Of a DNA stretch of 64,000 nt, positions 19,641-31,000 are shown piece after piece (the first letter of the stretch is position 1; every line of letters starts with the position of its first letter). Under the pieces are notes generated by a model. That model was not told where the DNA came from. It worked only from the letters and a program-made list of their open reading frames with translations, and did not search any database. The translations under genes and the position numbers were made by a program. The DNA lies in NCBI RefSeq assembly GCF_905404315.1, contig NC_066310.1, positions 7,316,001 through 7,380,000 on the forward strand. The letters are read 5' to 3'. The DNA is from Leptidea sinapis (Eukaryota > Arthropoda > Insecta > Lepidoptera > Pieridae).

Positions 19641-20620
19641 AATAAATTTAATTTTTAACTGTAAAAACACAGTTACAATTTTTAAATCCTTTAAAAAGTG
19701 TTTTATTTGACATATTTACGACATGCCAATCAAAATTGGTTATAGGTTATAATATATTCATAACTTGGCGGCATAAAGGGACGCTTCTATGTCACCCCAT
19801 CGTATGCTAGCTTAGCAGATGGATTCCAATTTAAACCTGTGCACAAAACCATTGAGACCTGCATCTATATAACAAAGTTCCAAATCTGTACCACTACATG
19901 CTCCAGAGGGTTATATATTTATACCCACAGGATCTATATCTGTATTTATACCTAAAATACGTCAAAGAAACAGTCTATCAATATAAACATACATTGTACC
20001 AGTTCCTTATCAAACCGTTTCACATGACTGTAGATGCCATTCAAAAGAATATTAAAAAGGGACCTTATCAGTCAATACCACGAAAACTATATAATATGGT
20101 GCACTGTTGAAGCACTCATGCTATCGCCCGAAAGTCGGATAATCGCTTGACATACATTGCGGAAAATACATGGAAGTTCGTAGTATCTTGTTTAAATAAA
20201 CTCAAAGGATTTGATTCATTTGATGCTTTTGTTATTAATAAACATAAAACTCATTAGATGTATTTCAATTTTTCATATTACTTTAAAATATCAGGACAAA
20301 AGGTTGTAAGATATTAAAAAAAAAATTATATATGAAGAGAAAAATATAAAGTAAGCAGAAAGCAAGTAAGTAGGTAAATAATGAAATTCTGAAATTAACG
20401 ATTTTATGGTAATTTCATTTCAATAGCACACATTTCACGTCAACTGTATGTACCTAGAAGTCTTGATTAAGAAAATAAATTATAATCCCATTTCAAATTA
20501 TTTACATATGACTTAATAATTAATAACGCTATTTATATAAATAATAATAAAATAAAACTTAAATAATCTAACAAAATTAATTAATTACAAATAGAAAATA
20601 TCATTAAGATCGCTATCGGT
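19640..20620 (+). other. AT-rich stretch, no gene recognised
   Basis: Short broken ORFs (for example 19898-20110) look like decayed protein-coding transposon sequence but no family was recognised. Confidence 0.3.
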
Positions 20621-20629
20621 AGGTAAGGT

Positions 20630-20885
20630 GCCCATGAAATGAGCTGGCAATGTTACCTCTTTGTATAGCCAAACTTATCTTTTGACAGAGGTACGTACCA
20701 GATCTTGGCTCACCAGTTAAATCGGTTAGACGCCTGGATAGCTCTTTTACGAGTTTTTGTGCCGATTAACCCCAAGGACCCATCGTCTCCACCCCAAAGG
20801 GAACAAAATATATGTATCCATCACCGAGTGATGCATATTTCCTCCGTTTTAGGTTTTCGGCAGATTCCGCCGCCGATTCTAATCC
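20630..20885 (-). mobile_element. Decayed LINE RT C-terminus
   Basis: On - it gives VPFGVETMGPWG, then after a frameshift KELSRRLTDLTGEP, ISLAIQRGNIAS and LNDIFYL, a motif series I associate with the C-terminus of another lepidopteran non-LTR element. Confidence 0.5.
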
Positions 20886-21224
20886 CATAGATAAGAATTT
20901 ATTTTTTAAATTTGTTAATAGATTAATGTCGTTTTATTTGATAATCAATTTTCTCGCTATTTAAAATGATGTCACTTAACAAAAAATGAGCACCTCATAC
21001 TCTATTGTAACTCTGCAGGAATTTTTTCATTTCGAATGTTAGTAGCCCGTCGAAAATGTAAAAAAAACAAGCTTCAAGGTACTTTTGTGATATTAAAAGT
21101 GTAGGCTGCAGCTGATGTCCCGCGCGGGATTATACGAAAAGTTATTTAGCAAATGAAAAACGTTCCTAAATCACGTTTTGCGAACGGATAAAATTTTTTT
21201 TTATTCATATAGTGCGAGTATTTC

Positions 21225-21393
21225 TAATATTATCTATATTATATAAAATTCTCGTGTCACAGTGTCCAAACTCCTGCAAAACGGCTATGCCGATTTGTAT
21301 GACATGAAAATCGGCAAACATTTTTTTTTATAGGCCAACAATTTTTTTTTTATTAATTTGCAATACAACGTTTGCTGGGTCAGCTAGTATGTA
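21225..21393 (+). repeat. Same dispersed repeat as at 19.4 kb
   Basis: TATAAAATTCTCGTGTCACA, AACGGCTATGCCGATT and AACGTTTGCTGGGTCAGCTA repeat the pattern of the 19.4-kb copy in shortened form. Confidence 0.45.
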
Positions 21394-21404
21394 ATATAAT
21401 AATA

Positions 21405-21660
21405 ATTGACACACTTCACACAATATATTTTGGCATCAAATTAACCATAGGTATTGAGCATACCCGATACCAGACAACTATTTATTTAATACAATAAATA
21501 TATTAAGAATTACATAAATATCCATGACTCGGAAACAAATATTAATATTCGTCATACCAACGTTTGCAATTACCGGTATTCGAACCCAGGATCCCTAGCT
21601 CAGAAGCAGAAAAGTCAGGGTCACTAACCGGTAACCACTGGGCTAAATGATTCGTCAAAT
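21405..21660 (-). repeat. tRNA-derived SINE
   Basis: Box-B-like TATTCGAACCCAGGATC and head GTCACTAACCGGTAACCACT on -, with the shared ACTCGGAAACAAATAT body block. Confidence 0.7.
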
Positions 21661-22014
21661 ATAAAAAAAAACATGTAGGTATTGTTAGTGTTTTACTTGA
21701 TCTTAGATAGATATATAATTATCTATTCATAGTAGAAATCACCGTCTGATGGCGGTACCCGCGGGTCGCATGGTAGCACGCACTGCGGCGCCCGTGCCGC
21801 CAGTCTCTGATTGTGATCTATTTACTAATAGATTTGAGGTGTTGGTGCAGTTGCTGCTCCAACTTTGTGAGTCCTCGCATAATAGCGTCTAACAATAGTA
21901 TAATGTGCTTGATTATTGTAATTTGTGTTGTAAATATGTTAGTTTTTGGAAAAGAACGACAGGAAAGCTGCGATCAAAGTTAATAATCAAAATTATAAAG
22001 CCTGTAATTATTGT
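21661..22014. other. Intergenic or intronic stretch with a short GC-rich patch
   Basis: CGGTACCCGCGGGTCGCATG at 21754 is unlike its AT-rich neighbours; no ORF supports it as an exon. Otherwise nothing seen. Confidence 0.35.
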
Positions 22015-22395
22015 TAAAATGCATTTAATTCCTCAAAATTGATTCCTTTAGAAATCTTTTTGATGTCTGTTTTCTAATATACTAGATACTACTACCGCTT
22101 GCCAAACAAATGGCGCTCTGAGAGAGAAGAAGCGGCGCAAGAAACCCTCCCAGCATTCTTTTATTTGCACTCTTTTTAATAAAATATACAATATTGTATT
22201 ACTATAAAATAATCATAATCTAGTCCCAGGCTGTCCGATCACTTACATATTCAGCTGTGGAGTAGTAGGATTTACAACAGATTTTTAAATTTATTTATAG
22301 ACAATTGAAGGTATTAGGTATCTTATGAAGCCTACTAGTTACAAGTTAGTTACCCTTATTTCTAGTGTTATAATAATGAAAATCACTTCTAAGAC
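22015..22395 (-). mobile_element. LINE-B 3' fragment
   Basis: TCCCAGGCTGTCCGATCACT and AAATGGCGCTCTGAGAGAGA match the LINE-B tail in reverse, followed by a remnant of the RT C-terminus. It ends about 45 bp before the Ig exon acceptor. Confidence 0.7.
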
Positions 22396-22441
22396 CAAAA
22401 AGGTGAAATTTTTACCTAACTTAGCCTCTTCTTCTTTCCAG

Positions 22442-22843
22442 CAGAAACTAAAATAGAATTATCGCCCCTGCTAATACCATGTAGCCTCGAAGACATCGTT
22501 ATAATCAATGCTCCAATCATCACCAATAACACTCAATACTATTTGAACAAACCAAACGGTGATGTAAAAAAACTAAACATTCATCATACCTGTAGTTCTT
22601 CTCTACATAATATCATCGCCAAAAACCGAACAAAAGAAGTTATAAATGCCTCAAATTTTAAAATAACTAATGAAAATAGCCTTAATTCTATGAATGTATT
22701 TGATAATGAAGTCAGTGTAGCATGTGATGAGTTCATGATTGGTCCCCTGGGTGTAGAAGACCATGGAAATTGGGTGTTGAGCGCTTTTGAGAAGGATGAG
22801 AAGTGGATCGAAGTATTTCAAGTAATTTCGATTGAAATCGTAG
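22442..22843 (+). CDS. Fas3-like Ig-domain exon, second gene
   Basis: TTTCCAG acceptor, 134 codons, phase 1 at the start. The end is placed at 22843 to keep phase 1, though a GTAGGT at 22840 is also possible. The product has two Cys-containing segments (LIPCSLED; SVACDEFMI), a PNGD motif and VEDHGNW with Leu instead of Cys two residues on. It looks like one whole Ig-like domain, related to the domain at 24864-25130 and to the gene at 0.6-7.4 kb. Potential N-glycosylation sites (NNT, NRT, NAS) suggest an extracellular protein. No transcript evidence, and the rest of the gene is not assembled. Confidence 0.6.
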
Positions 22844-23159
22844 GTTGGTATTTATTTCAATTTTTATTTTATTTATTTATTAAGAAAACTTACATCTATT
22901 TATAACAATGTTGACATCTATTTGTATAACAAAAAGCAATTTACTAGGTTTCACATATATGATTCTAATTAGTTTAAAAAAATTACTAGAGTGATACGAG
23001 ATTTTATATTCTATTACATCAGTTCTAAGAATAATATTAGTTCTAAGTATAGTATTATACTTATTTTAAGAAATAATATCTACATTTATGTTAGTATTTT
23101 ACTCGTTGTTTAGTTAGCATGTTGATTACATTGTAATTTTTTACTGACAAACAATTACT

Positions 23160-23425
23160 CTCCACCACTGACCTGTGTAAATACCAATGGACAGGCTGTT
23201 CCATATGTTCGTTTTATGTGTTTTTATACTTCAAGAATGAACATAATAAAGTACACAATTTTTTTTGGAAATAGTTTTCCACAATCTATCGATATTTGCT
23301 AAGGTTGTCATCACTAGTTTTAGTACAGCAGATTCTCGCTACATGGCCAACAGCGCCAAAATGGCGAATTTCAAACAAGCACACAAGCACTTTGACAGCC
23401 ACCAGTCCAGTGTCAACAAAGCAAG
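23160..23425 (+). repeat. Direct repeat, copy 1
   Basis: Shares TATCGATATTTGCTAAGG, CAACAGCGCCAAAATGGCGA and CACTTTGACAGCC with the longer copy at 24300-24690. Confidence 0.7.
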
Positions 23426-23597
23426 ACAATTAGTATTGTTCCCACAGACTAACACTAGAACAGCGTAGACAAACAAATCGTGCAAGAGAGAAGAATATCA
23501 AGATAAAGCTGTTAGAGCAAAATAGAAAAGAAAAGCGAATCTATTTTTACTGTATACGATATTGATTGACAAGTTGCAAGTCAGCTACACTTCCCGC

Positions 23598-23830
23598 GTC
23601 CTTTTGACGTCTGGCACTCCACAACCACGCGTTTTGCGAGGAACTTCTTACCTCGTACAGCCAAAGCCAGAAACAATTACCGGCTGCAATTTTTCTCCCG
23701 AACCGATACGACTCTAGAGATATTAAGCATAGAGCATACTCCCTTAACGCATCTCTTGACCCTTTTGCGGATGTTCATGGACGGTTGGCTCACCACTTCC
23801 ATCTGCCCCCTTTTATATAAAAAAAAATGC
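23598..23830 (+). mobile_element. LINE-A2 3' end fragment
   Basis: GACGTCTGGCACTCCACAAC through GGATGTTCATGGACGGTTGG and an A-rich end parallel 31390-31647. Confidence 0.7.
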
Positions 23831-24299
23831 TAAGAATTAGCTCGTTAGCATTTTGAATATTAAACCACTAGCTTACCTTCTTCAAAAATCATCAATCAAA
23901 AGTACCGCTTGCAAACTACCCACGTCTGCTGGCGTCACCAAACCGTTATCATTGCGAACTTCCATCCCTGTTTAAATGGCTAAAGGATCATTAAACTCTA
24001 CGCATTACATGACCCCGGTCTTAAGCGTGCGTTGGGTAGGCTACACGTTCATATTGGCTCGTCAGTCGTTGCTCATCTTCTATTGGATAATCTTTCTATG
24101 CAATTTCCCCCACTGATTATAACCCGTACTCACAACTCGCGTCGTAAGCTTATAGTTTTCCGTCTTTAGCGCACCGATACCTAATTTTTATGCTTAAATC
24201 AGATTTATATTATTATAATAAACATAGAATCGTGTTTGAACATCGAATAGTTATAATAATGTCAAAGAAATATGACATTGCAGATATTGCAAGTATTTT

Positions 24300-24690
24300 A
24301 TTTTGACACACTGACCTGTATCAATACCTCTGGACAGGCTATTCTATATGTTTCACAGCAAATTTTTTGTGACTATCTGAAGCGCCACTCGCGAGCATCC
24401 ATAGAACTTTGACGTATAATACAAATGGCTGCGAAGGAACTTACAATACTCTGAAATATTTTTGCATTTTGAATTATTTTCGTTCGTTTTTCGTGTTATA
24501 ATTAATACTTCAAGCATCAACGTAATAAAGTACACATTTCCCTTTTGTAAATAGTTTCCCACGATCTATCGATGTTTGTTGAGGTTCTCATCCTTAGTTT
24601 TAGTACGGCAGACTCTGGCTACTTGGCCAACAGCGCCAAAATGGCGAATATCAAACAGGCACAAAAGCACTTTGACAGCCGCCAGTCCAG
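24300..24690 (+). repeat. Direct repeat, copy 2
   Basis: Longer copy of the 23.2-kb repeat, about 170 bp before an Ig exon. Confidence 0.7.
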
Positions 24691-24863
24691 TAGTGGTTTA
24701 AAGTAGAGGTCTGTGCTTTGACAGCATAAAATATAAAAGTTTATGACAACTTTTCATTAAGAGCAACCTTCCTAAATTACAGTTATTTTGGTTTTGTGAA
24801 TTACATTATAATTATTTTTTTTATTTGCGATAAAATAAGTTTATTTAATTATATTGTTTTTAG

Positions 24864-25183
24864 AGAACATACTAGCCTCTCCACCAATGCAATACCACAT
24901 AAAAGGAGATAATTTCGAACTCAGTTTCCCCTATTCCATAGACAACCTAGAAAGTTGCGAACTCATCAAACCAAACGGTAGCCGAGACAGATACTACAAC
25001 AGAACGAGAAAGAAATGTAAGTCATGTGGATACATAGTGCCGAATGTCACTGAAAATGATGAAGGTCAGTGGACTATTGTTGGTGTTGGCAACATTGTGT
25101 ATAAAACTTCATCGAATTTAATTATAGAAAGAAAACATTATTATGAGTTTTACTGTGCTTTTTTTTATCAAACCTATCTCTAA
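24864..25183 (+). CDS. Fas3-like Ig-domain exon, second gene, 3' limit uncertain
   Basis: Acceptor TTTTTAG gives phase 1, matching the previous Ig exon. It encodes an Ig-like domain: FELSFPYS at the B strand, ESCELIKPNG, KSCGYIVPNV, then ENDEGQWTIVG at the F strand. NRT and NVT glycosylation sites are present. Reading stays open to a TAA ending at 25183 and no consensus donor is visible before it. Either the exon ends at a weak site, or this is the end of a short or decaying gene. No membrane segment is seen downstream before Leo1 begins at 27.85 kb. Confidence 0.55.
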
Positions 25184-25961
25184 CTTCGCACTTTATTTTT
25201 ACTTTTTCTGGGTTTCAATACCGCTGAAAAATTAATATCAAGTGCAGCTCAGATGTTTCAGCGCGTTTGTGAAACATTCCATAGTGACACAGACATAGAC
25301 AGCGCTGGCTCAAAGGCTTTATTTATATATTTATTGACACACCAACAGCATTCCATACAAAACATTAAAAATAATTATGGTCTTATAGGTTTATAATCAG
25401 GTATGAATGCCAGTTACTGGTGCATACACCACTCTCATTGCAAGACACTAATTTAAATACAAAATACAGTTCGACCTACAAATTTAACAAGGATTTTAAG
25501 CAGATTACTAACAATAAAAGATACAATATAACGAAGAAATAGTTTGTATGAATATCAACTAACATATTATTATTTACAGACAGAAATGTGCGGTTAGTTG
25601 TTTTTTTCAGACTTGTCACTGTGTCATGAAAAATATCAAAATCTTTTATGGACGCGGAAAATCGATAGTACTCAGAACACATCCTTGATAATGGAGAATG
25701 TTTAAGGGCATTTGTCCTACTTACTGGTTCCACAAGTATGTTAGTAATCGGATTTCGTGGATATCTATGCGGGATTTTGAAATTTATTTTATCCAGCAAT
25801 TCACTGCACGCTGTCTGTCCTGATAACAGCTTTTTGAGGAATGTTAGACCCAGGACTAATGACTAGTCCTTAACAATGATAGAGAGAGATTGTCTTCAGT
25901 AACCCTTTTGATCGAGACGCTTTCACATAATAAATTGTGTCGGTGTTGTCGCGAAGTGGGA

Positions 25962-26290
25962 GTGGGAGGCTCCTTTGCACGGGATGCCGGCTAGATTATG
26001 GGTACCACAACGGCGCCTATTTCTGCCGTGAAGCAGTAATGTGTAAGTTACTTATTAAGAAAACTTACTGTGTTTCGGTCTGAAGGGCGCCGTAGCTAGT
26101 GTAATTACTGGGCAAATGAGACTTAACATCTTATGTCTCAAGGTGACGAGCGCGATTGTAGTGCCGCTCAGTTTTTGGGTTTTTCAAGAATCCTGAAAGG
26201 CACTGCATTGTAATGGGCAGGGCGTATCAATTACCATCAGTTGAGCGTCCTGCTCGTCTCGTTCCGTATTGGCATAAAAAAAAATAAAAA
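25962..26290 (+). repeat. S1 repeat, near full-length
   Basis: Starts GTGGGAGGCTCCTTTGCACG and ends with the CTCGTCTCGTTCCGTATT block and an A-rich tail. A small duplication of about 20 bp occurs inside. Confidence 0.8.
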
Positions 26291-26299
26291 AAAAAAATC

Positions 26300-27310
26300 A
26301 CTTTCTTCAAAGCAATATTTTTATTATTTCGGAGCAACGCACTTGCGGGTAGGTAGCAACGGCCACGTCCGCAGACTCGTGGTCTACTGCGTAAGTAACC
26401 GTGATTGTTTCATTATGACATATCGAGCTGCAACGTCCGTAGGGCATTCTGCCGGACGAACGACGGTAGCTTGTCTATCTAATATGACTAAAAGCGTCAT
26501 AATCTTCAGGTAAGTCGTACGGGGCAAGTGTGCGCACTTAATCATTAAAACTACCTATGACGAATACTATCTTGACACATTTCATCTGCAGTCCCCCTGA
26601 AAATGAGATCTGGAAAGTTTTCGAAACGATAACCCGACAGCTAAATTCATGATAAAAAATCTAATGTAAAAACAAAGTTACAATTACACGCGTTTCAATA
26701 CTTTAATAAGTGTTTTATTTATTTTCAGTGCAAATATCATAAGCCAATCATCAGAATCATGGTCTAATTGCCCCGACTGTTGTTTTATATGTTATATAGT
26801 TGTTTTATATGTTTTATAGTTGTTTTATACCCTGTATTTGTGTATAGTTTAGGCCAGCATAGAAAGGAAATTCAAATAATAAATAAATAACTTATTTGTC
26901 AATGTTTATTTCTTAAAACGTTATAAACTAACTATATATGTACACAAAACTTAATATTATTACATGACAAGTGCTTGCTTCATTCAAAAAGATGCGCATA
27001 CTTCATACTTTAAGGAACATTTCAATTCGGATGGTTGGTGACAGACGGATATTTAGCGGCGAAAAACCGATCAAGTCAGATTTTATTTCTGGAAAATTAT
27101 CATTAGGGAGTTTTCACGTCCGTCATCTTCCATATATCTCTTTTAGCCTTATTCTTCGCATGATGCCTTTCATTCGTTTCGGGTTAAATTCTAACTATTT
27201 TTATGTAACAGCAAACCCAGCTACTTTTTAGCTTGTCAATACCAGTTACTCCTTCAGAGTTCAGTATTGTATTGTATACATGTTCGATAAATGTACTGTA
27301 TTGAGTGACG
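26300..27310. other. Intergenic stretch between Ig exons and Leo1
   Basis: A GTTTTATATGTT(A/T)TATAGTT repeat lies at about 26780-26830, followed by an AATAAA cluster at 26877. It may be the 3' tail of a LINE. No gene recognised. Confidence 0.35.
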
Positions 27311-27311
27311 C

Positions 27312-27834
27312 TAAGGCCTAGTTCACACAGCATTACTCAACACGAATTTTTTTCAGATTTCGTTTCGTTAAATACATAGAGGCGCTTAAATCAGTCATAA
27401 AATTGTTGACACAAACGTCAAGAAAGCAAAAAACGTTATAATATGATCATGTTTATTAAATATGTACCGAGGTTGTCAGGCAGTTGGGAGAAATTTTAAC
27501 AGCTTTTGTATAACAAAATTGAATAGCAAACATCCAAACATACATATTTTAAACATGAATAATATGTATTACTAATTAATGTTGTGCAAGAAAAGCCCCT
27601 TGAATGGTATACATATCGATGTTTATAAATATTTCGACGCATCGGAGAAAATCTGAAAATATGTCACTCGGGGTGAAATTCATGCGTTTACCGCAGCTAT
27701 TCGTTTTCTTGCCGTATGAATCGTAGCGAACCAACGAAGTTCGTTCCCAACCCTATTATTTGAACATTAAAAATATAATCAAATTGTTAAGAGAAATAAA
27801 CCGATTTTATTTTTGCCATGTGAACTATGCCTAA
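27312..27834. mobile_element. Inverted-repeat DNA element at the 3' end of Leo1
   Basis: TAAGGCCTAGTTCACACAGC at 27312-27331 and the complement of 27815-27834 agree at 16 of 20 positions. TGACG stands at both flanks (27306-27310, 27836-27840). No transposase is encoded. The right end is 16 bp from the Leo1 stop codon. Confidence 0.6.
27806..27811 (-). terminator. Candidate Leo1 poly(A) signal inside the element
   Basis: TTTATT on + is AATAAA on -, about 40 nt past the Leo1 stop and inside the right end of the inverted-repeat element. Confidence 0.45.
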
Positions 27835-27850
27835 TTGACGTCATAGGCGC

Positions 27851-28050
27851 CTATTCACTATCGCTAGCTGAATGAGACGCGCTGCCACTTTGTTGCGACG
27901 CATCATTCGCGTCACCGTCACCTTCAGGGTCGACATCACTGCCCTCATCGTCGGAGTCCTTGAGAGCCTTGGCCCGGTCCAACCGACGAGCGCGACGAGT
28001 CTCCAGATCAGATCCGTCCGACTCCGAAGAGTATATCGCTGATGCTGTGC
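27851..28050 (-). CDS. Leo1: Leo1 exon 11 (C-terminus)
   Basis: Acidic, Ser-rich tail (SSESDGSDLETRRARRLDRA, DSDDEGSDVD) to TAG; phase 1 in. Confidence 0.92.
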
Positions 28051-31000
28051 CTGCAAATACAAAATTAATCGGTCAAGCTTCTCTTACTGTTCTAAATGGC
28101 ACTATATTTCTATACTTTGTATACTTTAGTTATTTCCATAGTATTATGTCCTATGGTATATTGCTATGGGGCAACGCTGCCGATATGAATACAATATGTG
28201 CTGCAAAAGAGGGCTACCCGCGCTATTCATAACCTAGTTCCTAAAGAACCATTAAGAGAATTTTATTATAAACATTTTGACTGTTGCATTTCAATATATT
28301 CTAGATATTGTTCTTGTATGTTCATGAGCACATTAAGGAATTTGCTAGAAACTTAGACAATCATAATGTTAACACGAGGAACAAACATAAACTTGTTATG
28401 CCTACTAGTCGGTTAAGTCGAGTTAATAAGTCTTTTATTGGTCGATGTATATCAATGCATTTACAACATGATCCCAGAAAATGTATAAAATAAATGTGTT
28501 ATCAAATTTAAAAGAGCTGTTAAAAACGTTTGTTTAGTAAAGGTTGTTATAATATAAATGATTTTCTTAAGGCGATTTCTTTCTTGCAACAGTTCTTTTC
28601 AGGTCTGAAACACTATTCACTATTTCGAATCGGTGGTAGTTTTTGCCGTTAAATATGTGATTTTAAATCCTTATTTGAATGAACATATTTCAAATTGAAT
28701 ATTGCGTGATTAACGCCCAATTCTGGATTATATTCCAGTGCTAGCAGTGAATGTGTCAACATACTTCACAAAACAACCGATCAAACATAATATACGGTAA
28801 GTGTAACCGTGTACCTTACATACTCTCTTCGCGGCAATTTTTAAATTTTGCAGTTACGTTCTAAAATTGCAATCCAAATACTTACTCTGTCAAAATTTTG
28901 CTGTTGCAGTTTATTAGATACAGCCAATAACATTCTACACATATAGAAAAATAACGTCATATAAAACAAAGCCGAAATATGGAACAAGAAAGAAAGAGAG
29001 AAATATATTTATTTGTAACAAACACAATATTTACATAATATACTAGAAAAAACATATATACAAAACAAATTACAAATTGTAGTGTTTGCCGCAAATTGGT
29101 CACATTTCAGAGTAATGCTAATTACTCACGCAACCAGCGCTGATCTTCCAGTTTTCAACAAGAAACTAGATTGCACTGGTGTCTATAGTTCCCTTTTTTT
29201 TTGGTGCTCAAAAATAAATTTCTTTAATTTAGCTTTAAAACAAGTTAACCTCCGCTGGGTCAAATTACACCAATAAGTTTCGACTACTATATTTATACAT
29301 TACCACATTTACTCCAGTTGTTTAAAATATACTTGGTCAAGGAGCAGCAATGTAGAGCATTTATTCAGATTAGGTTATGTAATATATTGAAGTTATGACC
29401 CGATTCGGGCAGTGACAGTTGACACACGACTAAGGAGAAAAGTGTGCTTACATTGTCTTTAAGCACACTTTTGCTGCTCCTTACAGACTGGGAATGTGAT
29501 GTGTATTTGGATACATCCCAAGGAGGTGCGGTCCTCCCACGATTATGGGATTCTATATAAAATGGATTTAGTTAAACAGAAAGGCCTCAAATCACACTTT
29601 GGTCAAAATAAGTGGCGTGTGCGTATACGTCAGAAAAGATGTCTGTTCTCGACGCCTGAGTTTTCTTGAAGGACAGGACCTATCCATCATCTGGCTGCGT
29701 GTAGACTGCGATGACCATCCGCGAATCTACGCATGCCTGTATAGGTCCCATAGCGGTAACGCAGAGACTGATCTGCTCCTCGAACACATCCAAATGGCTA
29801 CAGATTCCGTGTTGGAGCAGATCCCTACTGCAGAAATCGTGTTTTTTGGCGATTTTATTTCCCACCACGCCGAATGGCTAGGCTCACGTACCACCGATCA
29901 TGCAGGGAGATCTGTTCACGACTTCGCCTTAGCATATGGTCTGACGCAACTGGTTATTGCGCCAACGCGAATCCCAGATGTGCAAGATCATACACCTTCA
30001 CTGTTGGACTTTCTGTTGACCTCACATCCGGACGGCTACCTAGTTTCCGTTGACCCTCCTCTGGGATCGTCGGACCACTGCCTGATCCGGAGCACCGTGC
30101 CGATCACGCGCCTAACACGGCCCCGCTTCTTAGGCTGTCGCCGCGTGTGGCACTATAGGTCAGCAGAGTGGGACGAGATGCGGTGCTTTTTTGCATCCTA
30201 CCCGTGGAGGCAGATCTGTTTTTCGCTGGGTGATCCAGATGCCGCTGCTGACGCTGTTGCTGATGTGGTACTGCAAGGTATGGAACTCTTCATTCCATCC
30301 TCCTCTGTGCCTATCGGTGGCAGGTCCCAACCATGGTTTGACCGCTCCTGCAAAATGGCCTCTCGCCGAAAGCAGGAGTGTTATCAGGCTTGGGTCAATG
30401 CGGTGGTATCTAAGGATGTGAATTCCAGCGAACTTAAAAAACACATCAATAATGCCTCCAGGTCCTTCAAAAGAGTTATTGCTGACGCAAAGTCGAAGCA
30501 CGTTGGCAGAAACTGCCATCCTATGGGCTTCCCGAGAAGTTGTGCAAATGGGTCACTAGCTTTTTGGCTGATCGGAGCATCGAGGTTGTTATCAACGGTG
30601 CATGCTCCGACTTAAAACCCATAAACTCTGGTGTCCCGCAAGGCTGTGTGCTATCCCCTACGCTGTTTCTTCTGCATATCAATGATATGCTTCAAATCAG
30701 CAATATTCATTGCTATGCAGACAGCACGGGGTATGCTTCCTACACCGGCCGTGACAACATGTCCCGGGATAGCGTCGACGAGAACCGGAACAAACTTGTG
30801 TCTGAAATCGAGACTATGCTTTGCAAAGTCTCGGAATAGGGCCGACAAAATTTAGTCCAATTCAACTCCAAGAAGACACAAGTTTGTGCGTTCACCACTA
30901 AAAAGTCTCCCTTTGTCGTATCCCTTCGATTCGAGATCACTCCTCTAACTGTCACAGCCTGTATTGGCATACTTGGCGTCGATATATCGAGCGACGTTCC

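Noticed and set aside
19898..20110. Possible gene fragment with DAIQKNIKKG-type sequence
   Set aside because: Stops on all sides and no recognisable family; kept only as unrecognised decayed sequence.
29599..30615. 338-codon ORF as a host gene
   Set aside because: Endonuclease motifs and similarity to the 33.7-37.1 kb ORF2 show it is a decayed LINE.
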